Assembly (NCBI RefSeq): GCF_024639685.1
Contig: NZ_JAHEHX010000019.1
Coordinates: forward strand, 434,001 to 498,000
Origin: Polaribacter sp.
GTDB taxonomy: Bacteria; Bacteroidota; Bacteroidia; Flavobacteriales; Flavobacteriaceae
DNA length: 64,000 nucleotides
Reading direction: 5' to 3'
Shown: positions 9,333-18,133 of the stretch, piece by piece
How positions within the stretch are numbered: the stretch's first letter is position 1
Layout of the letters: each line of letters opens with the position of its first letter
Translations under genes and position numbers: made by a program
Notes under the pieces: model-generated
Databases searched by the model: none
What the model was told of the DNA's origin: nothing
What the model saw: only the letters and a program-made list of their open reading frames with translations

Positions 9333-9890
9333 ATGAAAACAATAAAATTATTAGCAGTATTATTTATTTCAACATTAGTATTTGCAGCATGTAGTGATGA
9401 TCATGATGATGATCATGACCATGGAAGTGATGAAGAATTAATAACAACTGTAATATACACATTAACAGATGGTACAAACCCTGATGTTGTTTTAACATGG
9501 GAAGATACAGATGGTGACACAGGTAATGATCCTACATTTACTGTATCTGGAGGACCATTAACTGCAAAAACAACATATACAGGAACTATACAATTGTTAA
9601 ACGAAACAGAATTACCTGCAGAAGATATTACTGTAGAAGTAAGAGCTGAAGGAGATGAGCATGAATTTTTCTATATACCTAATAGTGTAAACTTAAATGT
9701 AACCAAAGAAGATGAAGATAGTAATGGGAATTCACTAGGTATCGAAACTACAGTTACAACATTTGCAGCAAGCACAGGGACTTTAACAGTTATCTTAAAG
9801 CATGAGCCAACAAAACCAAATGATGATAAAGTTGCTGTTGCAGGAGGAAGTACAGATATAGAAGTTACTTTCGATATTACAGTTCAGTAA
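9333..9890 (+). CDS. His/Asp-rich lipoprotein, probable metal-binding partner of the receptor
   Basis: 185 residues with signal peptide and lipobox VFAAC at residue 19. The mature N-terminus is an acidic/histidine tail (SDDHDDDHDHG), a pattern typical of exposed metal-chelating linkers. The rest is beta-rich with many Asp/Thr residues and looks like one or two immunoglobulin-like layers (EDITVEVRAEGDEHEFFYI). It starts 12 bases after the receptor gene, so the two are almost surely co-transcribed, and a strong terminator follows. The likely site of action is the cell surface or outer-membrane periplasmic face. Function inferred from composition and context only. Confidence 0.8.
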   Translation: MKTIKLLAVLFISTLVFAACSDDHDDDHDHGSDEELITTVIYTLTDGTNPDVVLTWEDTDGDTGNDPTFTVSGGPLTAKTTYTGTIQLLNETELPAEDITVEVRAEGDEHEFFYIPNSVNLNVTKEDEDSNGNSLGIETTVTTFAASTGTLTVILKHEPTKPNDDKVAVAGGSTDIEVTFDITVQ

Positions 9891-9905
9891 TGCATAACAT
9901 TCTTG

Positions 9906-9940
9906 AAAAAGTCTGAAATTTTAAAAATTTCAGACTTTTT
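9906..9940 (+). terminator. Intrinsic terminator after the purB-to-lipoprotein run
   Basis: A-tract, 9-bp stem GTCTGAAAT/ATTTCAGAC around a short loop, then a T-tract. It closes the run that started with purB. Confidence 0.85.
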
Positions 9941-9954
9941 TTATATAATTTCTT

Positions 9955-9962
9955 TAAATTTG
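9955..9962 (+). promoter_or_regulatory. Bacteroidetes -7 element for the CDP-alcohol transferase gene
   Basis: TAAATTTG, an exact TAnnTTTG match about 69 bases before the start, which implies a 5' leader of about 60 bases that carries a hairpin. Confidence 0.5.
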
Positions 9963-10005
9963 CAATTCATAATAACTGTGCTGTTTTATTCTTCGTAAAA
10001 AAATA

Positions 10006-10030
10006 AAAATGCTCATAACAAAAGCATTTT
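10006..10030 (+). promoter_or_regulatory. Hairpin directly abutting a start codon
   Basis: AAAATGCT (10006-10013) pairs perfectly with AGCATTTT (10023-10030) around a 9-base loop, and the ATG of the next gene starts at 10031. In RNA this would bury the ribosome landing zone, so it is a candidate translational control element. No T-tract follows, so it is not a terminator. Confidence 0.5.
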
Positions 10031-10798
10031 ATGTCTAAATTACCTAAAGAATATCAATTTTTAGATTTATCAGATTATGGCAGACCTATTGCCAAAGTAA
10101 TTGCAAAATCTCTTAAAAACACAAGAATTACTCCCATAGGTGTTACAATAGCCTTTATCATATCTGGTTTATTAGGTGTTTACTTTATATTTGAAAACTA
10201 CTACCTCTTTGCTGCATTTTTTATCATCTTTAAATCAATTTTAGATGCTGCAGATGGTGAACTAGCCAGGATAAAAAACACACCTTCATACACTGGTCGT
10301 TTTTTTGATTCTATTGCTGATATTATTCTAAACTTTATCATCATCATGAGCATTTGGCAATTAACCAACATACATATTGGTTATGCTTTGTTGGCTTTTT
10401 TTGGAATACAATTGCAAGGAACTTTGTATAATTATTATTATGTTATTCTAAGAAATCGTTTTAATGGAGATACTACAAGCCGAGTTTTTGAAGATACTAC
10501 ACCCACTGCCTTAAAAGGAGAAACTCAAAAATCTGTGAATATTTTATTCGGTATTTATAAAAAATTATATGGTGTTTTTGATGAAATTATTTACGCTTTA
10601 GACAGAAATGCTCCAAATGGAAAACCATTACCTAATTGGTTAATGTCTTGTATCTCTACATTTGGTTTAGGCTTTCAACTGCTAATTATAAGTGCTTTAT
10701 TGGTTTTAGATTTAAAAGAAATCATCATTCCTTTTTTTATCATCTATACAGGCTTAATCTTTGTATATATTCTAATTAGAAGAATATTCTTTAGCTAA
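10031..10798 (+). CDS. CDP-alcohol phosphatidyltransferase family protein
   Basis: 255 residues, with several membrane helices. The family active-site pattern D-x2-DG-x2-AR-x8-G-x3-D-x3-D is complete at about residues 74-101: DAADGELAR, then G, D and D in YTGRFFDSIAD. These enzymes join a CDP-activated lipid or alcohol to a second alcohol in the inner membrane, making phospholipids or inositol-type lipids; the acceptor cannot be told here. The last 8 bases overlap the convergent MFS gene. It has its own promoter element and a hairpin directly before the start codon, and so appears to be a separately controlled single gene. Confidence 0.9.
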   Translation: MSKLPKEYQFLDLSDYGRPIAKVIAKSLKNTRITPIGVTIAFIISGLLGVYFIFENYYLFAAFFIIFKSILDAADGELARIKNTPSYTGRFFDSIADIILNFIIIMSIWQLTNIHIGYALLAFFGIQLQGTLYNYYYVILRNRFNGDTTSRVFEDTTPTALKGETQKSVNILFGIYKKLYGVFDEIIYALDRNAPNGKPLPNWLMSCISTFGLGFQLLIISALLVLDLKEIIIPFFIIYTGLIFVYILIRRIFFS

Positions 10799-12086
10799 CG
10801 TATTTGGTGCTTTTTAAAGTACTTAATATAATAAAAGACGCCAAGAAAAAGAAAGCCAAACATAATACAGACCATTGCATAGAGTCTGTAATTGCATACA
10901 GTAAACCATATACAAAAGTCCCTAATACAATAGCTATTTTTTCAGTTACATCATAAAAACTAAAATACGTAGCATGGTCATCTGTATCTGGTAATAATTT
11001 AGAATAGGTAGATCTTGTTAAAGATTGTATCGCTCCTAAAACTAGCCCTAAAATAGCACCTAAAGAGTAAAAGTAAATAGAAACATTAGGTAAATCTTTA
11101 TGCAGCATAAATGCACAAAAACACACAATCATCCAAATAACAATAGTTACTTTAAGCGCAAAGAAATTACCTTTACTTTCAGATAATCTAGAAAATAAGA
11201 ACGCCCCTAAAATAGCAACAATTTGAATTAATAATACTGTTACTATTAAATCTATAGTTGCTAAGCCAAGTTCTTTAGAGCCAAAAATAGTAGCTAATAA
11301 AATAATGGTTTGCACACCAACACTTAACAGAAAAAAGGAAATTAAAAAACGTTTTAATGTAGGGTAATTCACCACCTCTTTTGCCACAATTTTTAATTCT
11401 CTAAAGCCTTTCCAGATATAATCTTTCTCTGGTTTTTTATTATAAATATCATCAGGTAATTTTTTAAATGTTATTTGTGCAAATCCTAACCACCATAAAC
11501 CAACCATCATAAAAGACAATCTTGATGCTAAAGAAGCAGACATACCAAATAAATCTGGTTTCTGTATCATTATTAAGTTTAAGATTAACAGAATAATAGA
11601 ACCCACATAACCATACATAAATCCTTTTGCACTTGCTCTATCTTGTTGTTCTGGATTTGCAACTTCTGGCAAATAGGCATTATAGAAGACCAAACTAGCC
11701 CAAAAACCAATACTTGCTAGAATTGTAAATACAATTCCTATCCAAACCGTATCTAACCCATCAAAGAAATACAAACTCATAACAGACAAACTCCCAACAA
11801 GACAGAAGAACTTCATAAACTTCTTTTTACTTCCTGTATAATCAGCAATACCAGATAAAATAGGTGATATAAAAGCAACTACTAAAAAAGAAAATGACAA
11901 AGCATAGCTGTATAAACTATCTGGATGATCCCAATACATTCCTAAAAAAGAAACAGTCTCACCTTCAGTTACTTTACTATAATACAAAGGGAAAACAGCT
12001 GTGCTAATTACTAGCGAGTATACAGAATTTGCCCAATCATAAAAAGCCCAAGCATTAATTAGTTTTTGATCACCTTTTTTAAACAT
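10791..12086 (-). CDS. MFS permease, UMF1/Atg22-like family
   Basis: 431 residues with about twelve membrane helices. The N-terminus INAWAFYDWANSVYSLVI is characteristic of the UMF1 (Atg22-like) branch of the major facilitator superfamily, and SGIADYTGSKKKFMK near residue 80 is the inter-helix loop corresponding to motif A. The substrate is unknown for bacterial members; amino-acid or peptide efflux has been suggested from the yeast vacuolar relative. It converges with the phosphatidyltransferase gene (8-base overlap). A palindrome lies 22 bases upstream of the start, but it is better explained as the terminator of a lost gene. Confidence 0.9.
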   Translation of the reverse strand: MFKKGDQKLINAWAFYDWANSVYSLVISTAVFPLYYSKVTEGETVSFLGMYWDHPDSLYSYALSFSFLVVAFISPILSGIADYTGSKKKFMKFFCLVGSLSVMSLYFFDGLDTVWIGIVFTILASIGFWASLVFYNAYLPEVANPEQQDRASAKGFMYGYVGSIILLILNLIMIQKPDLFGMSASLASRLSFMMVGLWWLGFAQITFKKLPDDIYNKKPEKDYIWKGFRELKIVAKEVVNYPTLKRFLISFFLLSVGVQTIILLATIFGSKELGLATIDLIVTVLLIQIVAILGAFLFSRLSESKGNFFALKVTIVIWMIVCFCAFMLHKDLPNVSIYFYSLGAILGLVLGAIQSLTRSTYSKLLPDTDDHATYFSFYDVTEKIAIVLGTFVYGLLYAITDSMQWSVLCLAFFFLASFIILSTLKSTKYVS

Positions 12087-12099
12087 ACATCTTATTTAT

Positions 12100-12125
12100 A
12101 AAAAATCGCTCAAAATATTTTGAGC
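12100..12125 (-). terminator. Orphan intrinsic terminator on the minus strand
   Basis: The perfect 18-base palindrome GCTCAAAATATTTTGAGC (12108-12125) is followed on the minus strand by a T-rich run (12100-12107). It lies 44 bases after the stop codon of the minus-strand gene remnant at 12169 and is probably that gene's terminator. Confidence 0.6.
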
Positions 12126-12168
12126 AATCACAATATAGAAATTTTATTTCTTTAAATTCTTAACTTTT

Positions 12169-12249
12169 TTATAGTGTATTATATTGAGCTGCTAATTTTC
12201 TTGCAGTTGGTAAATATGCTCTTAAATCTTGAATTCTCCACACAATTAT
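12169..12249 (-). pseudogene. 3' remnant of an unidentified minus-strand gene
   Basis: The minus-strand frame from 12249 to the stop at 12169-12171 encodes IIVWRIQDLRAYLPTARKL and then AAQYNTL. The sequence is non-repetitive and protein-like, it ends in a proper stop, and it is followed by an intrinsic terminator, so it looks like the last 20-25 codons of a once complete gene. The reading frame closes at 12250 where it meets the truncated hydrolase. I do not recognise the family. Confidence 0.45.
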
Positions 12250-12251
12250 TT

Positions 12252-12820
12252 ATGATTGCCAACTACCTATTAGAACAAGGTTATATGGTTATTTCTTTTG
12301 ATGGCCCTGCGCATGGAGCTTCTTCTGAAAAACAACAAATTTGATAGAACTTATAGCATCTGTTAAAAGTATAACTGAAGAATTTGGACCTTTTGTAGGC
12401 GGAGTTGGCCACTCATTTGGAGGTTTAATTTTAATGAATTTACAGGCAGAACAAGAAACTTTTAAATGTTTGGTAACCATTGGAGCTCCAGACAATGTAA
12501 AATATATTTTTGCTAACTTTATAAAAAATATTGGTTTACCTTCTAAAGTCTATAAAAATTTAATTATCTATTTTGAAAATAAGTATAACATTTCAGTGGC
12601 TAAAAAGTCTGCAAGTTATGTTGCTAAAAAAATAAAAACACCAACGCTAGTAATACATGATGTCCAAGATAGTGAAGTATCTGTTAGTGATGCCTTAAAT
12701 ATTAGAAAGCATCTAAAAAAAGTAGCGTTACTAATTACTAACGGATTTGGACACACAAAAATTTTAAGAAATAAAGAAATAACAAAAAATATAATAACCT
12801 TTATAACCCAAAATACATGA
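12252..12820 (+). pseudogene. Alpha/beta hydrolase, 5'-truncated and frameshifted
   Basis: Two frames together spell the core of an alpha/beta hydrolase. Frame one (about 12244-12341) gives TQLFMIANYLLEQGYMVIS then FDGPAHGASSEKQ before a stop at 12342; frame two (open from 12341) continues NLIELIASVKSITEEFGPF. A one-base deletion near 12333-12338 explains the shift. The nucleophile elbow GHSFGG, an Asp in VIHDVQDSEV and a His in GFGHTKIL are all in the second part, but the N-terminal strand with the oxyanion HG motif is absent. The 3' part alone (TTG 12341 onward, 159 residues) could be translated but would not fold as an intact enzyme. Its stop overlaps the msrB ATG in an ATGA arrangement. 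Confidence 0.8.
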
Positions 12821-13302
12821 AAAAAATAGCAAATCTTTTACTCTTTATTTTAGTAGTTAGTTGTTCAGGCAATGCTCAAGAACCAAAAAAAGAAAAGAAA
12901 AAAATATTTAAAATAGAAAAAACAGCATCTGAATGGAAAAAAATACTTTCGCATAAACAATATTATGTGCTTAGAGAAGCAGGGACAGAAAGACCATTTT
13001 CGAGTCCATTAAATAAGATTTACGAAAAAGGTACTTTTGTATGTGCTGGCTGTAAAACACCTTTGTATAAATCAGAACATAAATTTGATTCAGGTACAGG
13101 TTGGCCTTCATTTGATAGAGCAATCAAAGGCAATGTAGAACTAGATGTAGATTATAAAATTGGTTATGCAAGAACCGAATTAAAATGTAATACTTGTGGT
13201 GGTCATTTAGGGCACTCTTTCGATGATGGCCCTAGTAAAACTACTGGTAAACGCCATTGTATTAATGGTAATGCATTAAAATTTATAAAGAAAAACAAAT
13301 AA
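12817..13302 (+). CDS. msrB: Peptide-methionine (R)-S-oxide reductase MsrB, lipoprotein form
   Basis: 161 residues. A lipoprotein signal peptide with lipobox VVSC near residue 15 places it at the periplasmic face of a membrane. The MsrB domain follows: zinc-binding pairs CAGC and CNTC, the GTGWPSF motif, the HLGHSFDDGP segment and the catalytic cysteine in RHCINGNAL. It reduces methionine-R-sulfoxide in proteins, so this copy repairs envelope proteins after oxidation. The ATG overlaps the stop of the broken hydrolase by four bases, so it was once translationally coupled to an intact hydrolase. Electrons must come from an exported thiol system; a TlpA-like protein is encoded at 53135 but is not linked. 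Confidence 0.95.
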   Translation: MKKIANLLLFILVVSCSGNAQEPKKEKKKIFKIEKTASEWKKILSHKQYYVLREAGTERPFSSPLNKIYEKGTFVCAGCKTPLYKSEHKFDSGTGWPSFDRAIKGNVELDVDYKIGYARTELKCNTCGGHLGHSFDDGPSKTTGKRHCINGNALKFIKKNK

Positions 13303-13431
13303 TATTTTAATTTATTATATTTCAATCGTAATTTTCCACAGAATTTTATAACCCTAAGATGATGTTATCCAAAATTTACACCTTTGTAATTACTAATAAA
13401 ACATCATTACAATTTTAAATAGCTTAGTTTA

Positions 13432-13869
13432 TTGAAACTTTTCACAAAAAAACCTCACCTATTTTTCTTTTATGGAGTACCTATTTTTTTAATTTTAGGT
13501 TTCATAAAACGAAATGTACCCATAGATTTAAGCATCTCTTACATTTATTATTTAATTAATGTAGACTTCTGGTGTTATGTATCTGCGGTCTATTTTGGTT
13601 TAATAGGCCTAAATTACTTAGCTTTAAATTGGGCAAATAAAACCCCGAAAAAAGCGTTAACCGTGTTGCATATTATATTGCAAATAGCCTCGATATTACC
13701 CTATTTATATGCAATTTTAAATTTAGATGAAAATGGAACTTTACAAAAACAAACCTTATTTGACATCAATTTAAATAGCTTATTTGTTGTATCATTTTTT
13801 CTTTTTTTAATCTCCATATTTATCCATTTAATCAACTTTTTAGATAGTCTTTTTTTAAAGAGAGATTAG
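13432..13869 (+). CDS. Small integral membrane protein, unknown function
   Basis: 145 residues starting at TTG (no ATG in frame nearby); the N-terminus KLFTKKPHLFFFYGVPIFL is a basic tail leading into helix one. Four membrane helices are visible (about 12-28, 40-62, 76-94 and 113-137). No catalytic motif. It stands alone between msrB and ffh. Family not recognised. Confidence 0.65.
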   Translation: MKLFTKKPHLFFFYGVPIFLILGFIKRNVPIDLSISYIYYLINVDFWCYVSAVYFGLIGLNYLALNWANKTPKKALTVLHIILQIASILPYLYAILNLDENGTLQKQTLFDINLNSLFVVSFFLFLISIFIHLINFLDSLFLKRD

Positions 13870-13902
13870 GTTTTAAAATTTTTATAAGCGAACTGTAATT
13901 TG

Positions 13903-13910
13903 TAAATTTG
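13903..13910 (+). promoter_or_regulatory. Bacteroidetes -7 element for ffh
   Basis: TAAATTTG, an exact match 25 bases before the ffh ATG. Confidence 0.5.
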
Positions 13911-13935
13911 TTTTTCCAAAAAACGAATATAAATT

Positions 13936-15264
13936 ATGTTTAATAATTTAAGTGATAAATTAGATAAAGCCTTACACACCCTAAAAGGTCATGGGCAAAT
14001 AACAGAGATTAATGTTGCAGAAACTTTAAAAGAAGTTAGAAGAGCATTATTAGATGCCGATGTTAACTTTAAAATTGCCAAAGAATTTACCAAAAAGGTA
14101 CAAACAGAAGCTATTGGGCAAAATGTTTTAACGACATTAAACCCAGGCCAATTAATGGTTAAATTGGTTAAAGATGAGTTAACCAAATTAATGGGTGGTG
14201 AAACTGTCGGTATTAACCTTGGTGGCTCACCTACTGTTATTTTAATGTCTGGTTTACAAGGTTCTGGTAAAACAACGTTTTCTGGTAAACTTGCTAATTA
14301 TTTAAAAACTAAAAAATCGAAGCAAGTATTATTAGTAGGTTGTGATGTATATAGACCTGCTGCAATTAATCAATTACAAGTAGTTGGTGAGCAAATTGGT
14401 GTTGAAGTATATGCAGAGGTTGGGAATAACAACCCTGTAGAAATCTCTAAAAATGCTATAAAACATGCCAAAGCAAATGGTAAAAATGTTGTTATTATTG
14501 ATACTGCAGGACGTTTAGCTGTAGATGAAGAAATGATGACAGAAATCTCTAACATTCATAAAGCAATAACACCACAAGAAACGTTATTTGTTGTAGATTC
14601 TATGACCGGGCAAGATGCTGTAAATACAGCTAAAGCTTTTAACGATATCTTAAATTTTGATGGTGTTGTACTTACAAAGTTAGATGGAGATACAAGAGGT
14701 GGTGCTGCATTATCTATTAAATCTGTAGTAAATAAACCAATTAAGTTTATTGGTACAGGTGAAAAAATGGAAGCCATTGATGTATTCTATCCAGACAGGA
14801 TGGCTGATCGTATACTTGGAATGGGAGATGTAATCTCTTTAGTTGAAAGAGCGCAAGACCAATATGATGAAGAAGAGGCTAGAAAATTACAAAAGAAAAT
14901 TGCTAAAAATCAATTTGGCTTTGATGATTTCTTAAATCAGATTCAACAAATTAAAAAGATGGGTAGCATGAAGGATTTAGTAGGTATGATTCCTGGTGCA
15001 GGTAAAGCTATGAAAGATGTAGATATTGATGATGATGCCTTTAAAGGTATAGAGGCAATTATACATTCTATGACCCCAAAAGAGAGAAATACACCATCTA
15101 CCATAAATGCAAGCAGAAAGAAAAGAATTGCAAAAGGTTCTGGAACTTCTATTCAAGAAGTAAACCAGTTAATGAAGCAATTCAACCAAATGAGTAAAAT
15201 GATGAAGATGATGCAAGGTGTTGGTGGCAAAAAAATGATGCAAATGATGAAAGGAATGCAATAA
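13936..15264 (+). CDS. ffh: Signal recognition particle protein Ffh
   Basis: 442 residues with N, G and M domains in order. The GTPase motifs are clear: [14 protein letters not shown] near residue 108 (G1), [10 protein letters not shown] near 191 (G3) and [13 protein letters not shown] near 250 (G4/closing loop). The M domain (from about 330) contains the RNA-binding helices with [13 protein letters not shown] and ends in a methionine-rich tail ([19 protein letters not shown]). Ffh with 4.5S RNA binds signal sequences on ribosomes and delivers membrane proteins to FtsY. No 4.5S RNA gene was recognised here. folD follows 35 bases later and is probably co-transcribed. Confidence 0.98.
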   Translation: MFNNLSDKLDKALHTLKGHGQITEINVAETLKEVRRALLDADVNFKIAKEFTKKVQTEAIGQNVLTTLNPGQLMVKLVKDELTKLMGGETVGINLGGSPTVILMSGLQGSGKTTFSGKLANYLKTKKSKQVLLVGCDVYRPAAINQLQVVGEQIGVEVYAEVGNNNPVEISKNAIKHAKANGKNVVIIDTAGRLAVDEEMMTEISNIHKAITPQETLFVVDSMTGQDAVNTAKAFNDILNFDGVVLTKLDGDTRGGAALSIKSVVNKPIKFIGTGEKMEAIDVFYPDRMADRILGMGDVISLVERAQDQYDEEEARKLQKKIAKNQFGFDDFLNQIQQIKKMGSMKDLVGMIPGAGKAMKDVDIDDDAFKGIEAIIHSMTPKERNTPSTINASRKKRIAKGSGTSIQEVNQLMKQFNQMSKMMKMMQGVGGKKMMQMMKGMQ

Positions 15265-15299
15265 ACCAAGAACTAACAAAAAACTATACAACACAAAAC

Positions 15300-16178
15300 A
15301 TGGTATTATTAGATGGTAAAAAAACAGCTGCAGATATAAAGGAAGAAATTGCCTTAGAAGTTGTCGGTTTAAAAAATAAAGAATACAAAACACCTCATTT
15401 AGCTGCAATTATTGTAGGTAATAATGGTGCTAGTATTACTTATGTAAATGCAAAAGTAAAAGCTTGCGAACGCGTTGGGTTTGAATCTACATTAATTCGT
15501 CTGCCAGAAGATATTTCGGAAAAAGATTTATTAAATGAAATAGAAGTTCTAAATGTAGATAATGATATAGATGGTTTTATTGTTCAGCTTCCTTTACCAA
15601 AGCATATCGATGAACAAAAAGTGATTATGGCTGTTCATCCTGATAAAGATGTAGATGGGTTTCACCCTACTAATGTTGGTAAAATGGCGCTAAACTTACC
15701 AACCTTTATTTCTGCAACACCTTTCGGAATCTTAGAATTATTAGAAAGATATAATGTAGAAACATCTGGTAAGCACGTTGTTGTTTTAGGTAGAAGTCAT
15801 ATTGTGGGTAGCCCTATGAGTATTCTTTTATCTCAAAAAAGAAAAGTAGGTAATGCTACAGTTACTATGTGTCATAGTAGAACTAAAAATCTAAAAGAAA
15901 TAACACTACAAGCAGATATTATTATTGCTGCAATTGGTATCCCTGAATTTGTAAAAGCAAACATGGTAAAAGATAATGTAACTGTAATTGATGTAGGTAT
16001 TACTAGAATTGCAGATTCTAGTAAAAAAAGAGGGTTTAGATTAATTGGTGATGTTGCCTTTGATGAAGTTGCACCAAAATCAGAATTTATAACACCTGTT
16101 CCTGGTGGAGTTGGACCAATGACCATAGCAATGTTATTGAAAAACACATTACTAGCTTGTAAACGTAAGAACAAGTAA
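15300..16178 (+). CDS. folD: Bifunctional methylenetetrahydrofolate dehydrogenase/cyclohydrolase
   Basis: 292 residues, the family's usual length. FolD interconverts methylene-, methenyl- and 10-formyl-THF, feeding formyl groups to purine synthesis and to fMet-tRNA. Catalytic residues are visible: the Y-x3-K pair in TYVNAKVKA near residue 48, QLPLPKHI near 99, [14 protein letters not shown] near 118 and the NADP-binding GRSHIVGSP near 163. The C-terminal [14 protein letters not shown] signature near 270 is intact. It is followed by a bidirectional terminator that separates it from the convergent lipoprotein gene. Confidence 0.98.
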   Translation: MVLLDGKKTAADIKEEIALEVVGLKNKEYKTPHLAAIIVGNNGASITYVNAKVKACERVGFESTLIRLPEDISEKDLLNEIEVLNVDNDIDGFIVQLPLPKHIDEQKVIMAVHPDKDVDGFHPTNVGKMALNLPTFISATPFGILELLERYNVETSGKHVVVLGRSHIVGSPMSILLSQKRKVGNATVTMCHSRTKNLKEITLQADIIIAAIGIPEFVKANMVKDNVTVIDVGITRIADSSKKRGFRLIGDVAFDEVAPKSEFITPVPGGVGPMTIAMLLKNTLLACKRKNK

Positions 16179-16200
16179 TTTAAGAATACAAAAAGCATAA

Positions 16201-16235
16201 AAAAGCTCTTTTAAAATAATTAAAAGAGCTTTTTT
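16201..16235 (+). terminator. Bidirectional terminator between folD and the FKBP-like gene
   Basis: A 15-bp A/T-flanked stem with GC core AGCTCTTTT/AAAAGAGCT, a 5-base loop and T-tracts on both strands, placed between convergent genes. Confidence 0.85.
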
Positions 16236-16258
16236 TATATCACAAATTAGGGTTTAAT

Positions 16259-17176
16259 CTAATTAATATCTGGATTTAAATAATCTGGTACATCAGGATT
16301 ATCTGGGTCACTAAAATCATTAGTTGGATCTCCATCTCCATTTGCATCTTCATCTTTAGTGAAAACACCATCACCATCATCATCTACATCAAAATAATCA
16401 GGAAAACCATCTTCGTCTGAGTCATCATTAACAACAATTCCATCGCCATCTATATCTTCTAAAATAGATGGAACTCCATCATTGTCATGATCTGTATCAG
16501 GTACTAAAGTTAGCAAATCGAAGTAAAACATTAAATTTGTATCTACTAAAGCACTAGATTGATTGTTTGGATTAGAAGAAGGGTAGGCTAAACCAGATGG
16601 AATAAAAAGCACTCCTTTACCCCCATTTAAATAAGTGATAGGACCATTAAACGGTTCACCACTTGGATCTTTTTTTAACTCACCTCCTTTTACTTGGGTA
16701 AACCCGTAAGACCAACCTTTAATAACGGATAGCAAAGTAAACCAAATTCCAGAAGTATTATTATCAAAACTATTTTCCGAGAAGCTAGTACCTCCCATTG
16801 TCCTACCATCGTACTTTACAAAAACTGAATCTACAACAGATGGAAAACCTTTATCAGGGTCTGAACCTGAATTTCCTTGTCTAGCAACATATACATATAA
16901 TTTATAGTCTATTGTGTTTTCTGTAACTTCTAACGTTTTTAAACTAGACACATCGTTAAACATAGCTACTTTACCAGAAACTAAAGGTTTTACTGAATCT
17001 AAATCCCTATCATAATAGTGGTTTTGTAAAAACTTTACAATAGAATCATTATCAGATTCAGCTAATGCAATATGATTTACATCTGCAAAAGGATTTACTA
17101 TAAAGCCATCATCTTCGCAAGCATATACCAAAACAGCTAAAACGATTATTATAATTATATTCTTAATTTTTGTCAT
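16259..17176 (-). CDS. FKBP-like lipoprotein with C-terminal calcium-binding repeats
   Basis: 305 residues. Signal peptide with lipobox VYAC near residue 20. The central part carries an FKBP-type fold: the GWSYGFTQVKGGE segment, then FIPSGLAYP and NLMFYFDLLTL, matching the order of FKBP active-site and core strands. The C-terminus (about 232-305) is Asp-rich with thrombospondin type 3-like repeats (DHDNDGVPSILEDIDGDG, DVDDDGDGV) that bind Ca2+. Expected to be a peptidyl-prolyl isomerase or chaperone on the outer membrane. The FKBP active site is divergent, so catalysis is not assured. Convergent with folD. Confidence 0.8.
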   Translation of the reverse strand: MTKIKNIIIIIVLAVLVYACEDDGFIVNPFADVNHIALAESDNDSIVKFLQNHYYDRDLDSVKPLVSGKVAMFNDVSSLKTLEVTENTIDYKLYVYVARQGNSGSDPDKGFPSVVDSVFVKYDGRTMGGTSFSENSFDNNTSGIWFTLLSVIKGWSYGFTQVKGGELKKDPSGEPFNGPITYLNGGKGVLFIPSGLAYPSSNPNNQSSALVDTNLMFYFDLLTLVPDTDHDNDGVPSILEDIDGDGIVVNDDSDEDGFPDYFDVDDDGDGVFTKDEDANGDGDPTNDFSDPDNPDVPDYLNPDIN

Positions 17177-17214
17177 TTATACCTTAAATTTGAACGCGCA
17201 ATTTACCATTTTTA

Positions 17215-17222
17215 TACCTTTG
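17215..17222 (+). promoter_or_regulatory. Bacteroidetes -7 element for the S4/PRT gene pair
   Basis: TACCTTTG, an exact TAnnTTTG match 33 bases before the start. Confidence 0.5.
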
Positions 17223-17255
17223 TAAAAAGACAAAACCTATATTTTAACTTTTTTT

Positions 17256-17633
17256 ATGAGAATTGATAAATACTTATGGTGTATTAGACTTTTTAAGACA
17301 AGAAGTTTAGCTACTAATGCTTGTAAAAAAGGACAAGTAAAATTGGCAGATGCCAATGTTAAACCCTCTAAAGAGGTGTTTGGAAATGAGCTGATAAGAG
17401 TTCGAAAAAATCAAATTAATTATCAAATAAAAGTTTTAGATTTACCTGAAAGAAGAGTTGGTGCAAAATTGGTAGATTTATATCGAAAAGATGTAACTAC
17501 AAAAGAAGAGTTTCAGAAAAATGAACTTTTAAAATATTCAAAAGACTATTACAGAAAAAAAGGTACAGGTAGACCAACTAAGAAAGACAGAAGAGATATA
17601 GAAGGATTTACAGATAATACTGAAGAATTATGA
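17256..17633 (+). CDS. S4-domain RNA-binding protein (Hsp15-like)
   Basis: 125 residues. The N-terminal S4 domain (MRIDKYLWCIRLFKTRSLA, then KKGQVKLADANVKPS) matches the Hsp15/HslR pattern, in which the small domain binds rRNA on free 50S subunits carrying a stalled chain. A basic C-terminal tail follows (RRVGAKLVDLYRKDVTTKEE, GRPTKKDRRD). Its TGA overlaps the start of the phosphoribosyltransferase gene in an ATGA arrangement, so the pair is co-translated. E. coli Hsp15 function is known; for this protein it is inferred by homology. Confidence 0.88.
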   Translation: MRIDKYLWCIRLFKTRSLATNACKKGQVKLADANVKPSKEVFGNELIRVRKNQINYQIKVLDLPERRVGAKLVDLYRKDVTTKEEFQKNELLKYSKDYYRKKGTGRPTKKDRRDIEGFTDNTEEL

Positions 17634-18133
17634 CCACTGAGAGCAATATAATTTTAGATAACATTCAAATTAACCAAAAGATAAAGCGAATTGCTTATCA
17701 AATTTACGAGAACAACAGCAATGAAACCGAGGTTATTATAGCTGGTATTGCAGGTAACGGCTTTATTTTTGCTGAGAAGCTTGTAGCTACTTTACAAGAA
17801 ATTTCTGCGCTTACCATTATCATTTGCGAAGTACATATCAATAAGAAGAAACCATTAGAAGCTATATCTACTACTCTTGATGTTGCTGATTATAAAAACA
17901 AATCTTTGGTGTTGGTAGACGATGTATTAAACTCTGGCACAACGCTTATTTATGGTGTAAAACACTTTTTAGACGTACCTTTAAAACGTTTTAAAACCGC
18001 GGTTTTAGTGAATAGAAATCATAAAAAATACCCAGTAAAGGCAGACTTTAAGGGTGTTTCACTTTCTACCTCTATTAAAGAACACATACAAGTAGATTTT
18101 TCAAACCAAGAAGCTAAAGCATATTTATTGTAA
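17630..18133 (+). CDS. Phosphoribosyltransferase family protein (PyrR-like)
   Basis: 167 residues. The PRPP-binding signature of type I PRTases is clear near residues 99-112: SLVLVDDVLNSGTTL. An upstream segment IAGIAGNGFIFAEKL provides the second loop, and a PyrR-like VNRNHKKYPVKADFKG follows. PyrR proteins act as uracil PRTases or as pyrimidine attenuators; which applies here cannot be decided, and no pyr genes are adjacent. The ATG overlaps the stop of the S4 protein, and the 3' end overlaps convergent aroK by 9 bases. Confidence 0.88.
   Translation: MTTESNIILDNIQINQKIKRIAYQIYENNSNETEVIIAGIAGNGFIFAEKLVATLQEISALTIIICEVHINKKKPLEAISTTLDVADYKNKSLVLVDDVLNSGTTLIYGVKHFLDVPLKRFKTAVLVNRNHKKYPVKADFKGVSLSTSIKEHIQVDFSNQEAKAYLL

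Noticed and set aside
15169..15264. ATG-rich repeat at the end of ffh as a tandem repeat
   Set aside because: It is the normal methionine-rich M domain tail of Ffh.
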